Positions 24,844-32,959 of a stretch of 64,000 nucleotides of DNA are shown here, piece after piece. Each line of letters opens with the position of its first letter. Within the stretch, counting starts at the first letter, position 1. The notes beneath the pieces are model-generated. The model had not been told where the DNA came from, made no database searches, and saw only the letters and a program-made list of their open reading frames with translations. The stretch is from Streptomyces harbinensis (GTDB lineage: Bacteria; Actinomycetota; Actinomycetes; Streptomycetales; Streptomycetaceae). The DNA lies in the NCBI RefSeq assembly GCF_900116145.1, contig NZ_FPAB01000002.1, positions 310,001-374,000 on the forward strand, in the 5' to 3' direction. The position numbers and the translations under genes are program-made.

Positions 24844-27522
24844 ATGAGCACCCAGCCGGGGCAGCAACGGCCCGCCACGCCCCCCACACCCCCGCGCCCC
24901 CCGCAGCCGCCCGCCGGCGCACCGGCGGAGCGCCCCGGCCCCGAGGCATCGGCGACCCCGCCCCCGGAGGACAACCCGCCGATACCGTCGGCACCACCGC
25001 CCCTCGCCCCGCCCCGTCCCCGCGCCCATCCGCCCGCACACCCACCGCGTCCGGCCACCACCCCGGTCGCGGCTGCGGCCGGCGGTCACGGGGCCCGGAC
25101 CTCTCGACGCCCGGCCGCGCCGGCGGGGGGCGATGGGGGACCGGCGGCGACACCGGCCGCCCGCCCCGGCCCGGCGACGCCGCCCGCGTCGCGGCCTGCC
25201 GCGCGCACCACCGCGCCCCGCGCGGGCGGTCCGCCGCCGGCGGAGACCGGGCGAGGGCCGGCCGGACGCGCACCCGCTGACGGCCCCGGCCGCGCCGGAG
25301 CCAGCCCGGTCGGCGCACCCCGGACCGACCGGTCCGCCGCCCCACCGCCCCTTGACGGACAGGCCGTTCGGCCGCCATCCGCACCGCCGGCCGCCGCCGC
25401 GTCGTCGTCGGCCCCCGGCCCGCGGTCCGGCCGACCCGAGGCCGGCGCCGCCGGACGGCAGCCGGACACCGCGGCCCCGGTACGGGACGGCGCTGCCCGC
25501 ACCGCAGACGGCGCGACTTCGGACCGGCCGGAGCCCGGGGGCGTCCGGAGCGGCCGTACGGGTCCTCCGCGCCTTGTACCGTCGGCCCCGGCCGGGCGCC
25601 CTGCGGGCGGCCCGCCGCCCTCGGGGCCCGATCCGGCGCGCCGTGTGATGGGTGCGGTATCGAGGTCCGCTGCCGGACGTGCGGACGGTGCGCCGCCGAC
25701 GTCCGCGTCGGCCGGGCCCGGAACCACTGGCCTACCGGGGCCAGGTGCCCAGCCGCCCACCTCAGCCGCAGGCCGTGCGGCCACCGTCTCCGGCGCCCCT
25801 GCGGGGAGTTCGCCGTCCCCGGCTCCGGCACCTGCCGCCACCGCCCCCACGGCGCCGGGCCGTCCGGCTTCCCCGCTGCCGGGTGCGGCCGAGCGGCGTG
25901 CCGGTGGTGGACGGGCTCAGGAGGCCGGCACCCGCCCGGAGAGGGGAGATCCGGCGTCCGCCTCGGCGACCGTGGCCGGTGGTGGGGGCCGTCCGGCGGT
26001 CCCCGGGCCGCCCGTGACGGGGGCACGCGAGGGCATCACCCGTAACGGAACGAGCCGTTCGGTGTCCGCACCGGGTCCGGCCGAGCGGCGTGCCGGTGGT
26101 GTGCCGTCGTCGGAGGCGGCGGGGCATGCGGGTACCGCCCGTGCCACGCAGGGCCGTTCGGTGTCCGCGCCGGGCTCGGCGGAGGGGCGCACCGCCGGTG
26201 CGCCATCGGCCGTCTCCGCCGGTCGGGACGGCACCACCCGCCCCGTGCGCGGGGGTTCGGGGGCCGTCACCGCAGGTCGGGACGGCACCGCCCGCCCGGC
26301 GCACGGGGGTTCGGGTGCCGCCTCCGCGGCGTCCGCCGGACGCGCGGCCGGCCGGCCGGCCGGGGGTTCCGCCGCCTCCGCGACCGGCGCCGGGCACGGC
26401 GACTTCCACCTCGCGCCCGCAGAACGGCCGAGCCGTCCCACGGGTGAGCCGCCCGCTCCGCTGCGCGGGACCCGCAGCGCCGTGCCGCCGTCCCCGTCCC
26501 GGGAGACCCCTGGTACCGTGCCGCCCGCTCCGCCTCGCGGGACCCGCAGCGCCGCGCCGCCCGCTCCGCCTCGCGGGACCCGCAGCGCCGCGCCGCCCGC
26601 TCCGCCCCGGGAAAACCCCGGTACCGCGTCGGCGGCCGTGCCGCCGCGGCCGGCCGCCCCTCCGGCGGCCCGGGCCGGGCGCGAGCCCGGGCCGGGCACC
26701 GGTGCGGAGCCCGGGTTCGAGGAGGACTCGCACCCAACCCTGCTGCTGCGCGCCGTCGCCCCCCGGCCGCATCCGCTCCGGATCGTGGCCGTCGTCGTCG
26801 CCCTCGTCCTGGGAGCCGGGCTGCTCGGCGGCGCCGCCGCCGGGGCCTGGCTCACCGGGGACAGCGCGGACTCCGCCGCCCGCGCCGCCTTCGACGACAG
26901 CCGCGCGCTGTGGCGCGATCTGCCGGTCGACGAACTGTTCCCGCCCGAACTGCACAGCGAGGGCGCGGGACCCGGCGGCGCCGAACGCCGCTGGCTCCGG
27001 GTCGCCGTCGCCCCCGACAGCGACTGCGCCACCGCCCTCGGCGAGGACCTGGCCGGCGCGCTGCTGTCCGGCGTCGGCTGCGAACGCGCCGTCCGCGCCA
27101 GCTACGTGGACGACACCGTCACCTCCGTCACCACCGTCGGCATGGTGTTCACCGACGCCGACCCGGCGGCCACCGAAGCCCTGGCCGAGCGGTTCGCGAC
27201 CGGCGGACTCGGCCTGCGCGCCGACCTCATGCCCGCCACCTACCCCGGCCCCGGCACCGCCGCCGAGACGTTCGGCGCCGCGCAGCGCGCCACCTGGACG
27301 GTACGGGTGCTCACCGACGCCCCCGTCATCGTGTACGCCGTCACCGGATTCGCCGACGGCCGGACCGCCGACGCCCCGCAGGCCGCCACCGAGGCGGTCG
27401 CGGACGGGCAGGACACCGTGGTCGCGCTGGCCGGTCTCGGACACGAGGCGATGGGCGTCGCGGACCGGGTCGAGCGGACCATCCGCCAGGCCGCCGACCG
27501 ATTCACCGAGGAACACGGATGA
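24844..27522 (+). CDS. Long proline-rich single-pass membrane protein
   Basis: An 892-residue protein of two parts. Residues 1 to about 630 are Pro/Ala/Gly/Arg-rich, low in complexity and certainly disordered, with tandem repeats near the end (26521-26610). A membrane helix (about residues 643-662, LRIVAVVVALVLGAGLLGGA) leads to an extracytoplasmic domain of about 225 residues with two Cys that may form a disulphide. ATG 24844 follows GGAGGGCGGGAACGGG. The stop overlaps the ATG of the mycosin gene (ATGA), so the two are translationally coupled. I do not recognise the C-terminal domain. The high GC makes the far N-terminal boundary less certain. Confidence 0.7.
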   Translation: MSTQPGQQRPATPPTPPRPPQPPAGAPAERPGPEASATPPPEDNPPIPSAPPPLAPPRPRAHPPAHPPRPATTPVAAAAGGHGARTSRRPAAPAGGDGGPAATPAARPGPATPPASRPAARTTAPRAGGPPPAETGRGPAGRAPADGPGRAGASPVGAPRTDRSAAPPPLDGQAVRPPSAPPAAAASSSAPGPRSGRPEAGAAGRQPDTAAPVRDGAARTADGATSDRPEPGGVRSGRTGPPRLVPSAPAGRPAGGPPPSGPDPARRVMGAVSRSAAGRADGAPPTSASAGPGTTGLPGPGAQPPTSAAGRAATVSGAPAGSSPSPAPAPAATAPTAPGRPASPLPGAAERRAGGGRAQEAGTRPERGDPASASATVAGGGGRPAVPGPPVTGAREGITRNGTSRSVSAPGPAERRAGGVPSSEAAGHAGTARATQGRSVSAPGSAEGRTAGAPSAVSAGRDGTTRPVRGGSGAVTAGRDGTARPAHGGSGAASAASAGRAAGRPAGGSAASATGAGHGDFHLAPAERPSRPTGEPPAPLRGTRSAVPPSPSRETPGTVPPAPPRGTRSAAPPAPPRGTRSAAPPAPPRENPGTASAAVPPRPAAPPAARAGREPGPGTGAEPGFEEDSHPTLLLRAVAPRPHPLRIVAVVVALVLGAGLLGGAAAGAWLTGDSADSAARAAFDDSRALWRDLPVDELFPPELHSEGAGPGGAERRWLRVAVAPDSDCATALGEDLAGALLSGVGCERAVRASYVDDTVTSVTTVGMVFTDADPAATEALAERFATGGLGLRADLMPATYPGPGTAAETFGAAQRATWTVRVLTDAPVIVYAVTGFADGRTADAPQAATEAVADGQDTVVALAGLGHEAMGVADRVERTIRQAADRFTEEHG
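26521..26610 (+). repeat. 36-bp tandem repeat in the proline-rich gene
   Basis: Two perfect 36-bp copies (26521-26556, 26557-26592) and half of a third, coding for PPAPPRGTRSAA. A looser upstream family (SVSAPG.AE.R, GRDGT.RP) occurs at about 26055-26330. The length is a multiple of three, so repeat changes keep the frame. Confidence 0.85.
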
Positions 27523-28718
27523 CCGCGTCCGCCCGCCGGCCGGTGCCGGCCCCGCTCGTCGCGCTCGTGCTGCTGTGCACGCTGTTCGTCCTCGGGACGC
27601 CGCCCGCCGCCGCCGACTCGATACGCGATCAGCAGCGCTGGGCGCTCGACGCCATCAACGTGCCGCTGGCCTGGGAGACCACGCGGGGCGCCGGCATCAC
27701 CGTCGCCGTGCTCGACACCGGCGTGGACGCCGACCACCCGGACCTCGCCGGGGCCGTCCTGGAGGGCAGGGACCTCATCGGCATGGGTGCCGCCCCCGGG
27801 GACGAGACCTGGGCCTCGCACGGCACCGCCATGGCCGGGATCATCGCCGGACGCGGCCACGGTCCCGGCCGCGACAACGGTGTCATCGGCGTCGCACCCG
27901 AGGCCCGTATCCTGCCGGTACGGGTGCTGCTGGAGGACGACGACCCCGAGCGCGACGCCGCCCGCGACGCCCGGCGCGGTGCCCTCGCGGAAGGCATCCG
28001 GTGGGCCGCCGACCAGGGTGCCGACGTCATCAACCTCTCGCTCGGCGACGACAGCGAATCCGCCCACCCCGACCCCGAGGAGGACGCGGCGGTCCGCTAC
28101 GCGCTCGGCAAGGGCGCCGTCGTGGTCGCGTCGGCCGGCAACGGCGGGGAGAAGGGCGACCCGGTCTCCTACCCCGCCGGCTACCCCGGCGTGCTCGCCG
28201 TGACCGCCGTCGACCGCAGCGGCAGCCGCGCCGAGTTCTCCACCCGCCGCTGGTACGCCGCCCTCAGCGCCCCCGGCAAGGACGTCATCGTCGCCGACCC
28301 CGACGGCCTCTACTACGCGGGCTGGGGCACCTCGGCCGCCGCCGCCTTCGTGTCCGGATCCGCCGCCCTGCTGCTGGCCGCGCACCCCGAGCTGACCCCG
28401 GCCCAGGTACGTACGCTGCTCACCACCACCGCCCAGGACCCGCCGCCCGGCGGGCGCAGCGACGCGCTCGGCGCCGGCCTGGTCGATCCGGCCGCCGCCC
28501 TCGCGGCTGCCGCGGCCCTGCCCGGGCACGGCGCCCCGCCCGCCTCCGAGGCGTACGCCGAGGCGCACTTCGGGCCCGGCCCGCGACCGGACCACGGCGG
28601 CGGCGGGGGAACGCACTGGCTGGCCCCCGTCTCCGGCGTACTGGGCGCGGCGCTGCTGGGGGTGTCCTGCTGGCAGCTGTGGACGCTCAGACGCCCTGGC
28701 CGCGCGGGCCGGCGCTGA
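27519..28718 (+). CDS. Mycosin-type S8 subtilisin-like serine protease
   Basis: A 399-residue membrane-anchored subtilase. Features in order: signal peptide (residues 1-32, ending AAAD), catalytic Asp66 (VAVLDTGVDADHP), His101 (SHGTAMAGIIAG), oxyanion Asn208 (SAGNGG), Ser272 (GTSAAAAFVSG), a Pro/Gly/His-rich linker and a C-terminal membrane helix (APVSGVLGAALLGVSCWQLW). This layout is that of MycP mycosins of type VII secretion. It overlaps the proline-rich gene by four bases. No EccB/C/D/E or WXG100 genes are in the window, so it is an orphan or serves another export route. Confidence 0.88.
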   Translation: MTASARRPVPAPLVALVLLCTLFVLGTPPAAADSIRDQQRWALDAINVPLAWETTRGAGITVAVLDTGVDADHPDLAGAVLEGRDLIGMGAAPGDETWASHGTAMAGIIAGRGHGPGRDNGVIGVAPEARILPVRVLLEDDDPERDAARDARRGALAEGIRWAADQGADVINLSLGDDSESAHPDPEEDAAVRYALGKGAVVVASAGNGGEKGDPVSYPAGYPGVLAVTAVDRSGSRAEFSTRRWYAALSAPGKDVIVADPDGLYYAGWGTSAAAAFVSGSAALLLAAHPELTPAQVRTLLTTTAQDPPPGGRSDALGAGLVDPAAALAAAAALPGHGAPPASEAYAEAHFGPGPRPDHGGGGGTHWLAPVSGVLGAALLGVSCWQLWTLRRPGRAGRR

Positions 28719-29664
28719 GCGCGCTCACCGCCTCCCGCGCCGCGCTCTCCACGGCCGCGACGCCGCTCTCGTAGTCCGGGTGGCCGTCCGAGACCACCGC
28801 GATCAGATACGACCGGCCCTCCACCGTCACCCGGCCGATGCTGTTGACGTCCCACAGCCCGGTGGTGCTGCGCGGCAGCCAGCCGTTCTTCAGCTCCGTG
28901 CCCACCGCGCCGCCGGTGTCGGCCGCCGATATGCCCCACTGCTGTTCCGGCACCACCGTGCCCATCAGCTGCCGCAGATAGTCGCGGGAGGTGGCGTCCA
29001 GGACCGAGGCGTGCGCCGGACCGAAGATCTGCCGCAGCAACGTCAGCTGGTCCGCGCCCGTCGTCTGCGTCAGACCCCAGTGGCCGCCCGCGCCGCCCGT
29101 CGTCGAGGTGAGTCCGAGCCGCGCGTTCGCCGCGTCGAGGCCGGCCTGCCGTCCGATCACCCGCCACAGCACATCCGTGGCGTCGTTGTCGCTCTGCTGG
29201 ATCATCGCCGCCGCCAGCGTCCGCTCCCGCTCGGTCAGCTCCCGGCCCGCGTCCTGGGTCTGGAGCAGCAACGCGGCCAGCACATCGACCTTCACGATGC
29301 TGGCCGTGTCGAACACGCCGGTGCCGTAGGCCGCGCTCGCCCCGCTCTCCAGGGCGAGCACGCACACCGATATCCGCATCCCCGGCTGCTGGGCGAGCAG
29401 CGGCTGGAGCGACCGGGCCAGCGCCGCGTCGGCCGGGGTGGCGGGCAGCCGGCCGAGCGCCTGGAGATCGGAGCCGTCGCCGCTGCCGGTGCTGCCGGGC
29501 GCCGGATCGAGGTCCGGAGACTGGGTGCTCACCGCAAGGTCCTCTCCCCGGGGCACGTCACCGGCCACCCCCATCGCCAGGACGGCGGTCGCCGTCACCG
29601 CCGGAACCGCCCATCGCCGGGCACGGGCCGCCAGGGGGCGGCGCGGCGATATCGGTTCGTCCAT
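28687..29664 (-). CDS. Beta-lactamase-fold serine hydrolase (class A-like), membrane-anchored
   Basis: A 325-residue protein with an N-terminal signal anchor (AVPAVTATAVLAMGVAGD) and an extracytoplasmic serine-hydrolase domain. The SxxK motif is SIVK (in DTASIVKVDVLAALLL), the SDN motif is in QQSDNDATD, and the usual KTG triad appears as KNG (ELKNGWLP). A Glu166-type omega loop is not evident. This suggests a penicillin-binding-like or orphan hydrolase instead of a resistance beta-lactamase. ATG 29664 is chosen; a GTG three codons upstream is possible. Its 3' end overlaps the mycosin gene by 32 bp in convergent orientation. Confidence 0.8.
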   Translation of the reverse strand: MDEPISPRRPLAARARRWAVPAVTATAVLAMGVAGDVPRGEDLAVSTQSPDLDPAPGSTGSGDGSDLQALGRLPATPADAALARSLQPLLAQQPGMRISVCVLALESGASAAYGTGVFDTASIVKVDVLAALLLQTQDAGRELTERERTLAAAMIQQSDNDATDVLWRVIGRQAGLDAANARLGLTSTTGGAGGHWGLTQTTGADQLTLLRQIFGPAHASVLDATSRDYLRQLMGTVVPEQQWGISAADTGGAVGTELKNGWLPRSTTGLWDVNSIGRVTVEGRSYLIAVVSDGHPDYESGVAAVESAAREAVSALSAGPRGQGV

Positions 29665-29829
29665 GCTGGGCACGGTAACCCGCACATCTGCCCGAGTCAC
29701 CCGTCCTCCGGCGAAAAAGCGGTAACAGGAGGTAACAGGAGGTGACAAAAGGCTGGAAACAGCACGCACCGGCCGCGGCGCGTGCCCCCCGTACGGCCCC
29801 CGCCCGTCCGGCCGTACCCCGGCCCCGGA

Positions 29830-29842
29830 TACCCTCGGCGGG
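29830..29842 (+). promoter_or_regulatory. Leaderless promoter of the SseB-like gene
   Basis: TACCCT at 29830-29835, six bases, then GTG 29842, with no Shine-Dalgarno. The spacing is that of a leaderless transcript. Confidence 0.45.
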
Positions 29843-30585
29843 TGGCGCTCAAGAACATTCCGCAGCCCGCGTTCGCCGGTGACGACGGCGGCCAGGACCC
29901 CGAACTCGGCCGGGCCCTCGCCGACTGGGCCCGCGATCCGGCCACCGAACCCCGCCTGCTCCAGGTGCTGGCCGGCGCCCGGCTGCTGGTGCCGGTGGTG
30001 GCGGTGCTCGGCGAGGCCGAGACCGGCCCGGACGGGCTGCGCCGGGAGAAGAGCAGCGACATGGCGGTGCTCACCCTCAGCGTTCCGGACGGCCGCCGCG
30101 CGCTCCCCGTCTTCACCTCCACCGCAGCGCTCGCCCGCTGGCGGCCCGACGCCCGGCCGGTCGCCGTCACCGTGCCGCAGGCGCTGGGCGCGGCCGTCCA
30201 GGAGGGCGCGGGCACCCTGGTGCTGGATCTGGGCGGTCCGGTGGAGTACGAACTGACCGGCGCCGCGCTGCGGAGCCTGGCCGCCGGTGGCGGCCGGGAG
30301 GTGGCCCGTACCCCGGCCGTACGGGAGGCGGTGGCCGCCCTGCTGACGGCCGAGCCCGCCGTACGGTCCGCCCAGCTGGTGGCCGCCCCCGGTGCCGGCG
30401 CCGACCACGACGCCACGCTGGCCCTGCTGCTGGCGCCGGACACCGACCCGGCGCCGGTGGTGGGCCGGATCGCCCGGGCGCTCGCCGCCGACCAGGTCCT
30501 GCGTGCCCATCTGGTGCGCGGCCTCCAGCTCGCCGTCCTGCCGCCGGGCACCGCCCTGCCCGGGGATCCTCTGCTGCACCGCTGA
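29842..30585 (+). CDS. SseB-like protein
   Basis: A 247-residue soluble protein with the SseB N-terminal-type fold repeated: stretches such as LVPVVAVLGEA, SSDMAVLTLSVPDGRRALPVFTS, LARWRPDARPV and GAGTLVLDLGGPVEYELTGAAL are characteristic. The role in actinobacteria is unknown; SseB homologues have been linked to type III secretion only in enterobacteria, which does not apply here. GTG 29842 appears leaderless. It precedes the aquaporin on the same strand by 84 bp. Confidence 0.78.
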   Translation: MALKNIPQPAFAGDDGGQDPELGRALADWARDPATEPRLLQVLAGARLLVPVVAVLGEAETGPDGLRREKSSDMAVLTLSVPDGRRALPVFTSTAALARWRPDARPVAVTVPQALGAAVQEGAGTLVLDLGGPVEYELTGAALRSLAAGGGREVARTPAVREAVAALLTAEPAVRSAQLVAAPGAGADHDATLALLLAPDTDPAPVVGRIARALAADQVLRAHLVRGLQLAVLPPGTALPGDPLLHR

Positions 30586-30669
30586 CACCCGGACGGCGCA
30601 TTCGATGTGCGACGCGCCCGGTCTCTCGTCCAGACTCGCACAAAGATCCACCCAGGTACTGGAGGCGTC

Positions 30670-31506
30670 ATGTCCGCGGAACCCCTGGAGACCGAATCCG
30701 AGCAGGCCGAGACCGAGGACGAGGCGCAGCTGTTCACGGCCGAGCTGATAGGCACCCTGATCCTGATCTTCTTCGGGGTGGGCTCCGCCGTGCTGGCCGG
30801 CGAGTTCGTGGGGTCCTTCGGTATCGCACTGGCCTTCGGCTTCACGCTGCTGCTGCTGGCGTTCATCATCGGGCCGGTGTCGGGCAGCCATCTGAACCCG
30901 GTCGTCAGCCTCGCGATGTTCCTGTCGGGCCGGATGACGTTCCGCAGGACCGTGATCTACTGGCTGGCCCAGTTCATCGGGGCCATCGCGGGCGCGGCGC
31001 TGCTGTTCCTGGTCGCGCGGCAGGTGCCGGGGCTGCGGACCAGCCAGGCGTTCGGCACCAACGGCTTCGGCTACCGCTCGGCGGTGGGCCTGTCCACCTT
31101 CGGCGCGATCGTCGCCGAGGTGATGCTGACCTTCCTGCTGGTCTTCGTCTTCCTGTCGGTGACGCACAAGGTCACCCTGGTCCCGCTGGCCGCGCTGCCG
31201 CTGGGGCTGACGCTGGCGGCGGTGCACCTGGTGGGCATCCCGCTGACCGGGACCTCGGTCAACCCGGCCCGCAGCTTCGCCCCGGCGATCTTCGCGGGCG
31301 GGCAGCCGTGGGCGCAGATGTGGCTGTTCTTCGTGGCCCCGATCGCGGGCGCGCTGCTGGCCGTCCTGGTGCGGTATCTGATCCACCCGCACGGCGAGCG
31401 GCTGTTCCCCGGCCTGGCCACGCTCTCCGCCGGCTCCGCCAAGGGCGGGACGGCCGGAACGGCCGGGACGACGGAGAGCGGTGGCGCGGGACCGCGGGAT
31501 TCCTGA
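30670..31506 (+). CDS. MIP-family channel (aquaporin/glycerol facilitator-like)
   Basis: A 278-residue membrane channel with six helices and two re-entrant loops. The second loop has the canonical NPA (TSVNPARSFAPAI); the first reads HLNPVVSL, so it has NPV instead of NPA. The N-terminal 25 residues and C-tail are acidic or Gly-rich and disordered. ATG 30670 follows TGGAGG. Aquaporins conduct water or small solutes; the altered first motif may change selectivity. Confidence 0.88.
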   Translation: MSAEPLETESEQAETEDEAQLFTAELIGTLILIFFGVGSAVLAGEFVGSFGIALAFGFTLLLLAFIIGPVSGSHLNPVVSLAMFLSGRMTFRRTVIYWLAQFIGAIAGAALLFLVARQVPGLRTSQAFGTNGFGYRSAVGLSTFGAIVAEVMLTFLLVFVFLSVTHKVTLVPLAALPLGLTLAAVHLVGIPLTGTSVNPARSFAPAIFAGGQPWAQMWLFFVAPIAGALLAVLVRYLIHPHGERLFPGLATLSAGSAKGGTAGTAGTTESGGAGPRDS

Positions 31507-31516
31507 CGGGGGACGG

Positions 31517-31888
31517 TCAGCCGAAGACGGGGCCGGTGAACTTCTCGCCCGGGCCCTGCCCCGGCTCGTCCGGCACACTGGAGGCCTCGCGGAAGGCCAG
31601 CTGGAGCGACTTCAGACCGTCCCGCAGCGGCCCCGCGTGGTACGAGCCGATCTCGGTGGCGCCCGCGGTCACCAGACCGGCCAGCGCGGTGATCAGCTTG
31701 CGCGCCTCGTCCAGGTCCTTGTGGTCCTCGCCGCCCTCGGCAAGGCCCAGATTGACCGCCGCCGAACTCATCAGGTGGACGGCCACGGTGGTGATCACCT
31801 CGACGGCCGGAACGTCCGCGATGTCGCGGGTGGCCTCGCCGGCGGCGGCCGGCTCTGCGGGGGCGGGGGTCTGGACGGAGTCGCTCAT
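31517..31888 (-). CDS. DUF1844 protein
   Basis: A 123-residue acidic cytoplasmic protein. The core IADVPAVEVITTVAVHLMSSAAVNLGLA with DEARKLITALAGLV matches DUF1844, a helical family found widely in bacteria with no established function. It is divergent from infC, and its conserved position next to infC in actinobacteria hints at a translation-related or housekeeping role, which is inference. The start at 31888 is the first ATG before the conserved core. Confidence 0.85.
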   Translation of the reverse strand: MSDSVQTPAPAEPAAAGEATRDIADVPAVEVITTVAVHLMSSAAVNLGLAEGGEDHKDLDEARKLITALAGLVTAGATEIGSYHAGPLRDGLKSLQLAFREASSVPDEPGQGPGEKFTGPVFG

Positions 31889-31938
31889 GGCGACCAGCGT
31901 AGGCGGCCGGGAAGCGTCCCTGTTCCCCGGCATCCCCG

Positions 31939-31988
31939 GGTACACAACGCTTGCACCCAGGGATGCCTGGGTGCAAGCGTTGTGTACC
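31939..31988. repeat. Perfect 23-bp inverted repeat upstream of infC
   Basis: Arms 31939-31961 and 31966-31988 are exactly complementary around a GATG loop. Each arm reads outward as GGTGCAAGCGTTGTGTACC, so the outward-facing ends are two copies of the same sequence, one toward infC and one toward the DUF1844 gene. It can be a bidirectional hairpin, an operator or mirrored promoter elements. Confidence 0.8.
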
Positions 31989-32112
31989 ATAGAGAACGAC
32001 CGGCTGGATACGCACGTGTCCGGCCCGCAAGTGGAGGCTCCGAACTCCCACCTGACCGGCATCCCGCCGGCAGGTCATTGGTCAGGCTGCGCCCCGCGGT
32101 GATCGCGGCGGT

Positions 32113-32161
32113 GCTCCGGTCTGTCAAGGAGCCCCGCCTGTGTGCCGTCCGGGGCGTTTTT
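32113..32161 (+). terminator. Attenuator-like terminator in the infC leader
   Basis: GCCCCG (32131-32136) pairs with CGGGGC (32150-32155) and is followed by GTTTTT (32156-32161), a rare intrinsic terminator with a T-run in this GC-rich DNA. A competing stem, GCTCC (32113-32117) with GGAGC (32128-32132), overlaps its 5' arm. It lies about 90 nt before the infC start, so it would cut the transcript before translation. Confidence 0.65.
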
Positions 32162-32235
32162 CGCGTCCTGAGTGGGGCGGTGGTCACCCGCATATCCGTG
32201 CATGGCTGTCCGCCAGACAACCGTGCGGCGCAACC

Positions 32236-32249
32236 TAGGAGGCCCCATC
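32236..32249 (+). promoter_or_regulatory. Ribosome binding site and ATC start codon of infC
   Basis: AGGAGG at 32237-32242 is followed by four bases and ATC (32247-32249), then codons for [15 protein letters not shown], the conserved N-terminus of IF-3. ATG 32172, ATG 32202 and GTG 32223 in the same frame have no SD. Confidence 0.8.
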
Positions 32250-32843
32250 AGCGCCGAGCCCCGCATCAACGACCGGATTCGCGTCCCCGAGGTGCGACTC
32301 GTCGGTCCCAGTGGCGAGCAGGTCGGCATCGTGCCGCTTGCCAAGGCACTGGAGCTTGCCCAGGAGTACGACCTGGACCTGGTAGAGGTCGCGGCGAACG
32401 CCCGGCCCCCGGTGTGCAAGCTCATGGACTACGGGAAGTTCAAGTACGAGTCGGCCATGAAGGCCCGTGAGGCGCGCAAGAACCAGGCGCACACGGTGAT
32501 CAAGGAGATGAAGCTCCGGCCGAAGATCGACCCGCACGACTATGACACGAAGAAGGGTCATGTCGTCCGGTTCCTCAAGCAGGGGGACAAGGTCAAGATC
32601 ACGATCATGTTCCGCGGTCGTGAGCAGTCCCGCCCGGAACTGGGCTACCGGCTGCTGACGCGGCTCGCGGAGGACGTCTCGGACCTGGGCTTCGTGGAGT
32701 CCAGCCCGAAGCAGGACGGCCGGAACATGATCATGGTTCTGGGCCCGCACAAGAAGAAGACCGAGGCCATGGCCGAGGCCCGGGAGGCGCAGGCCGCCCG
32801 CAAGGCCGAGCGCCTGGAACAGCAGGGACGCACCGCGTCCTGA
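32247..32843 (+). CDS. infC: Translation initiation factor IF-3 (ATC start)
   Basis: IF-3 binds the 30S subunit, keeps it free of 50S and rejects wrong start codons and initiator tRNAs. The 198-residue product has the N-domain ([53 protein letters not shown]), lysine-rich linker and C-domain ([34 protein letters not shown]). The start is set at ATC 32247 because the only good SD is there and the protein N-terminus begins there in homologues. A rare start lets IF-3 limit its own synthesis, as with AUU in E. coli. The leader also carries an attenuator. rpmI and rplT follow. Confidence 0.92.
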   Translation: MSAEPRINDRIRVPEVRLVGPSGEQVGIVPLAKALELAQEYDLDLVEVAANARPPVCKLMDYGKFKYESAMKAREARKNQAHTVIKEMKLRPKIDPHDYDTKKGHVVRFLKQGDKVKITIMFRGREQSRPELGYRLLTRLAEDVSDLGFVESSPKQDGRNMIMVLGPHKKKTEAMAEAREAQAARKAERLEQQGRTAS

Positions 32844-32959
32844 CGTATCCCGCCACCGCGCGTCGTCCGCGCGGTGCGGGGACGGGAAGCAACTGACGCG
32901 CCCGGCCGAGCCGACGAAACGGCTCCCGGGGGCGTCACCGACGAGGAGAGAGCGGCGAC

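Larger units (their letters stand above)
31889..32246 (+). other. 358-bp gene-free region: divergent promoters and infC leader
   Basis: This gap between the DUF1844 gene (-) and infC (+) codes for nothing I can support. It contains a 46-nt perfect inverted repeat pair (31939-31988), a TACCAT -10-like element (31985-31990), a hairpin with a bulged A (32051-32073), a weaker hairpin (32113-32132) that overlaps the next, and a terminator with T-run (32131-32161). The SD of infC is at the end. Confidence 0.7.

Noticed and set aside
25762..27516. Long antisense and alternate-frame ORFs over the proline-rich gene
   Set aside because: High GC keeps several frames open. Only the + frame 24844-27522 has a membrane helix, a folded C-domain and a stop/start overlap with the next gene.
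23821..28718. A complete type VII secretion cluster
   Set aside because: No EccB/C/D/E or WXG100 genes are present in the window; only a mycosin-like protease and associated membrane proteins.
28687..29664. A true class A beta-lactamase resistance gene
   Set aside because: SxxK and SDN are present but KTG is KNG and no clear Glu166 loop is seen, so resistance should not be claimed.
28687..31578. A 963-residue minus-strand ORF reading through to the serine hydrolase
   Set aside because: Its upstream part is antisense to the SseB-like and aquaporin genes and is low-complexity; the hydrolase starts at its own signal anchor (29664).
32172..32246. Upstream ATG/GTG starts for infC
   Set aside because: No Shine-Dalgarno and no family similarity in the added residues; the ATC at 32247 has AGGAGG.
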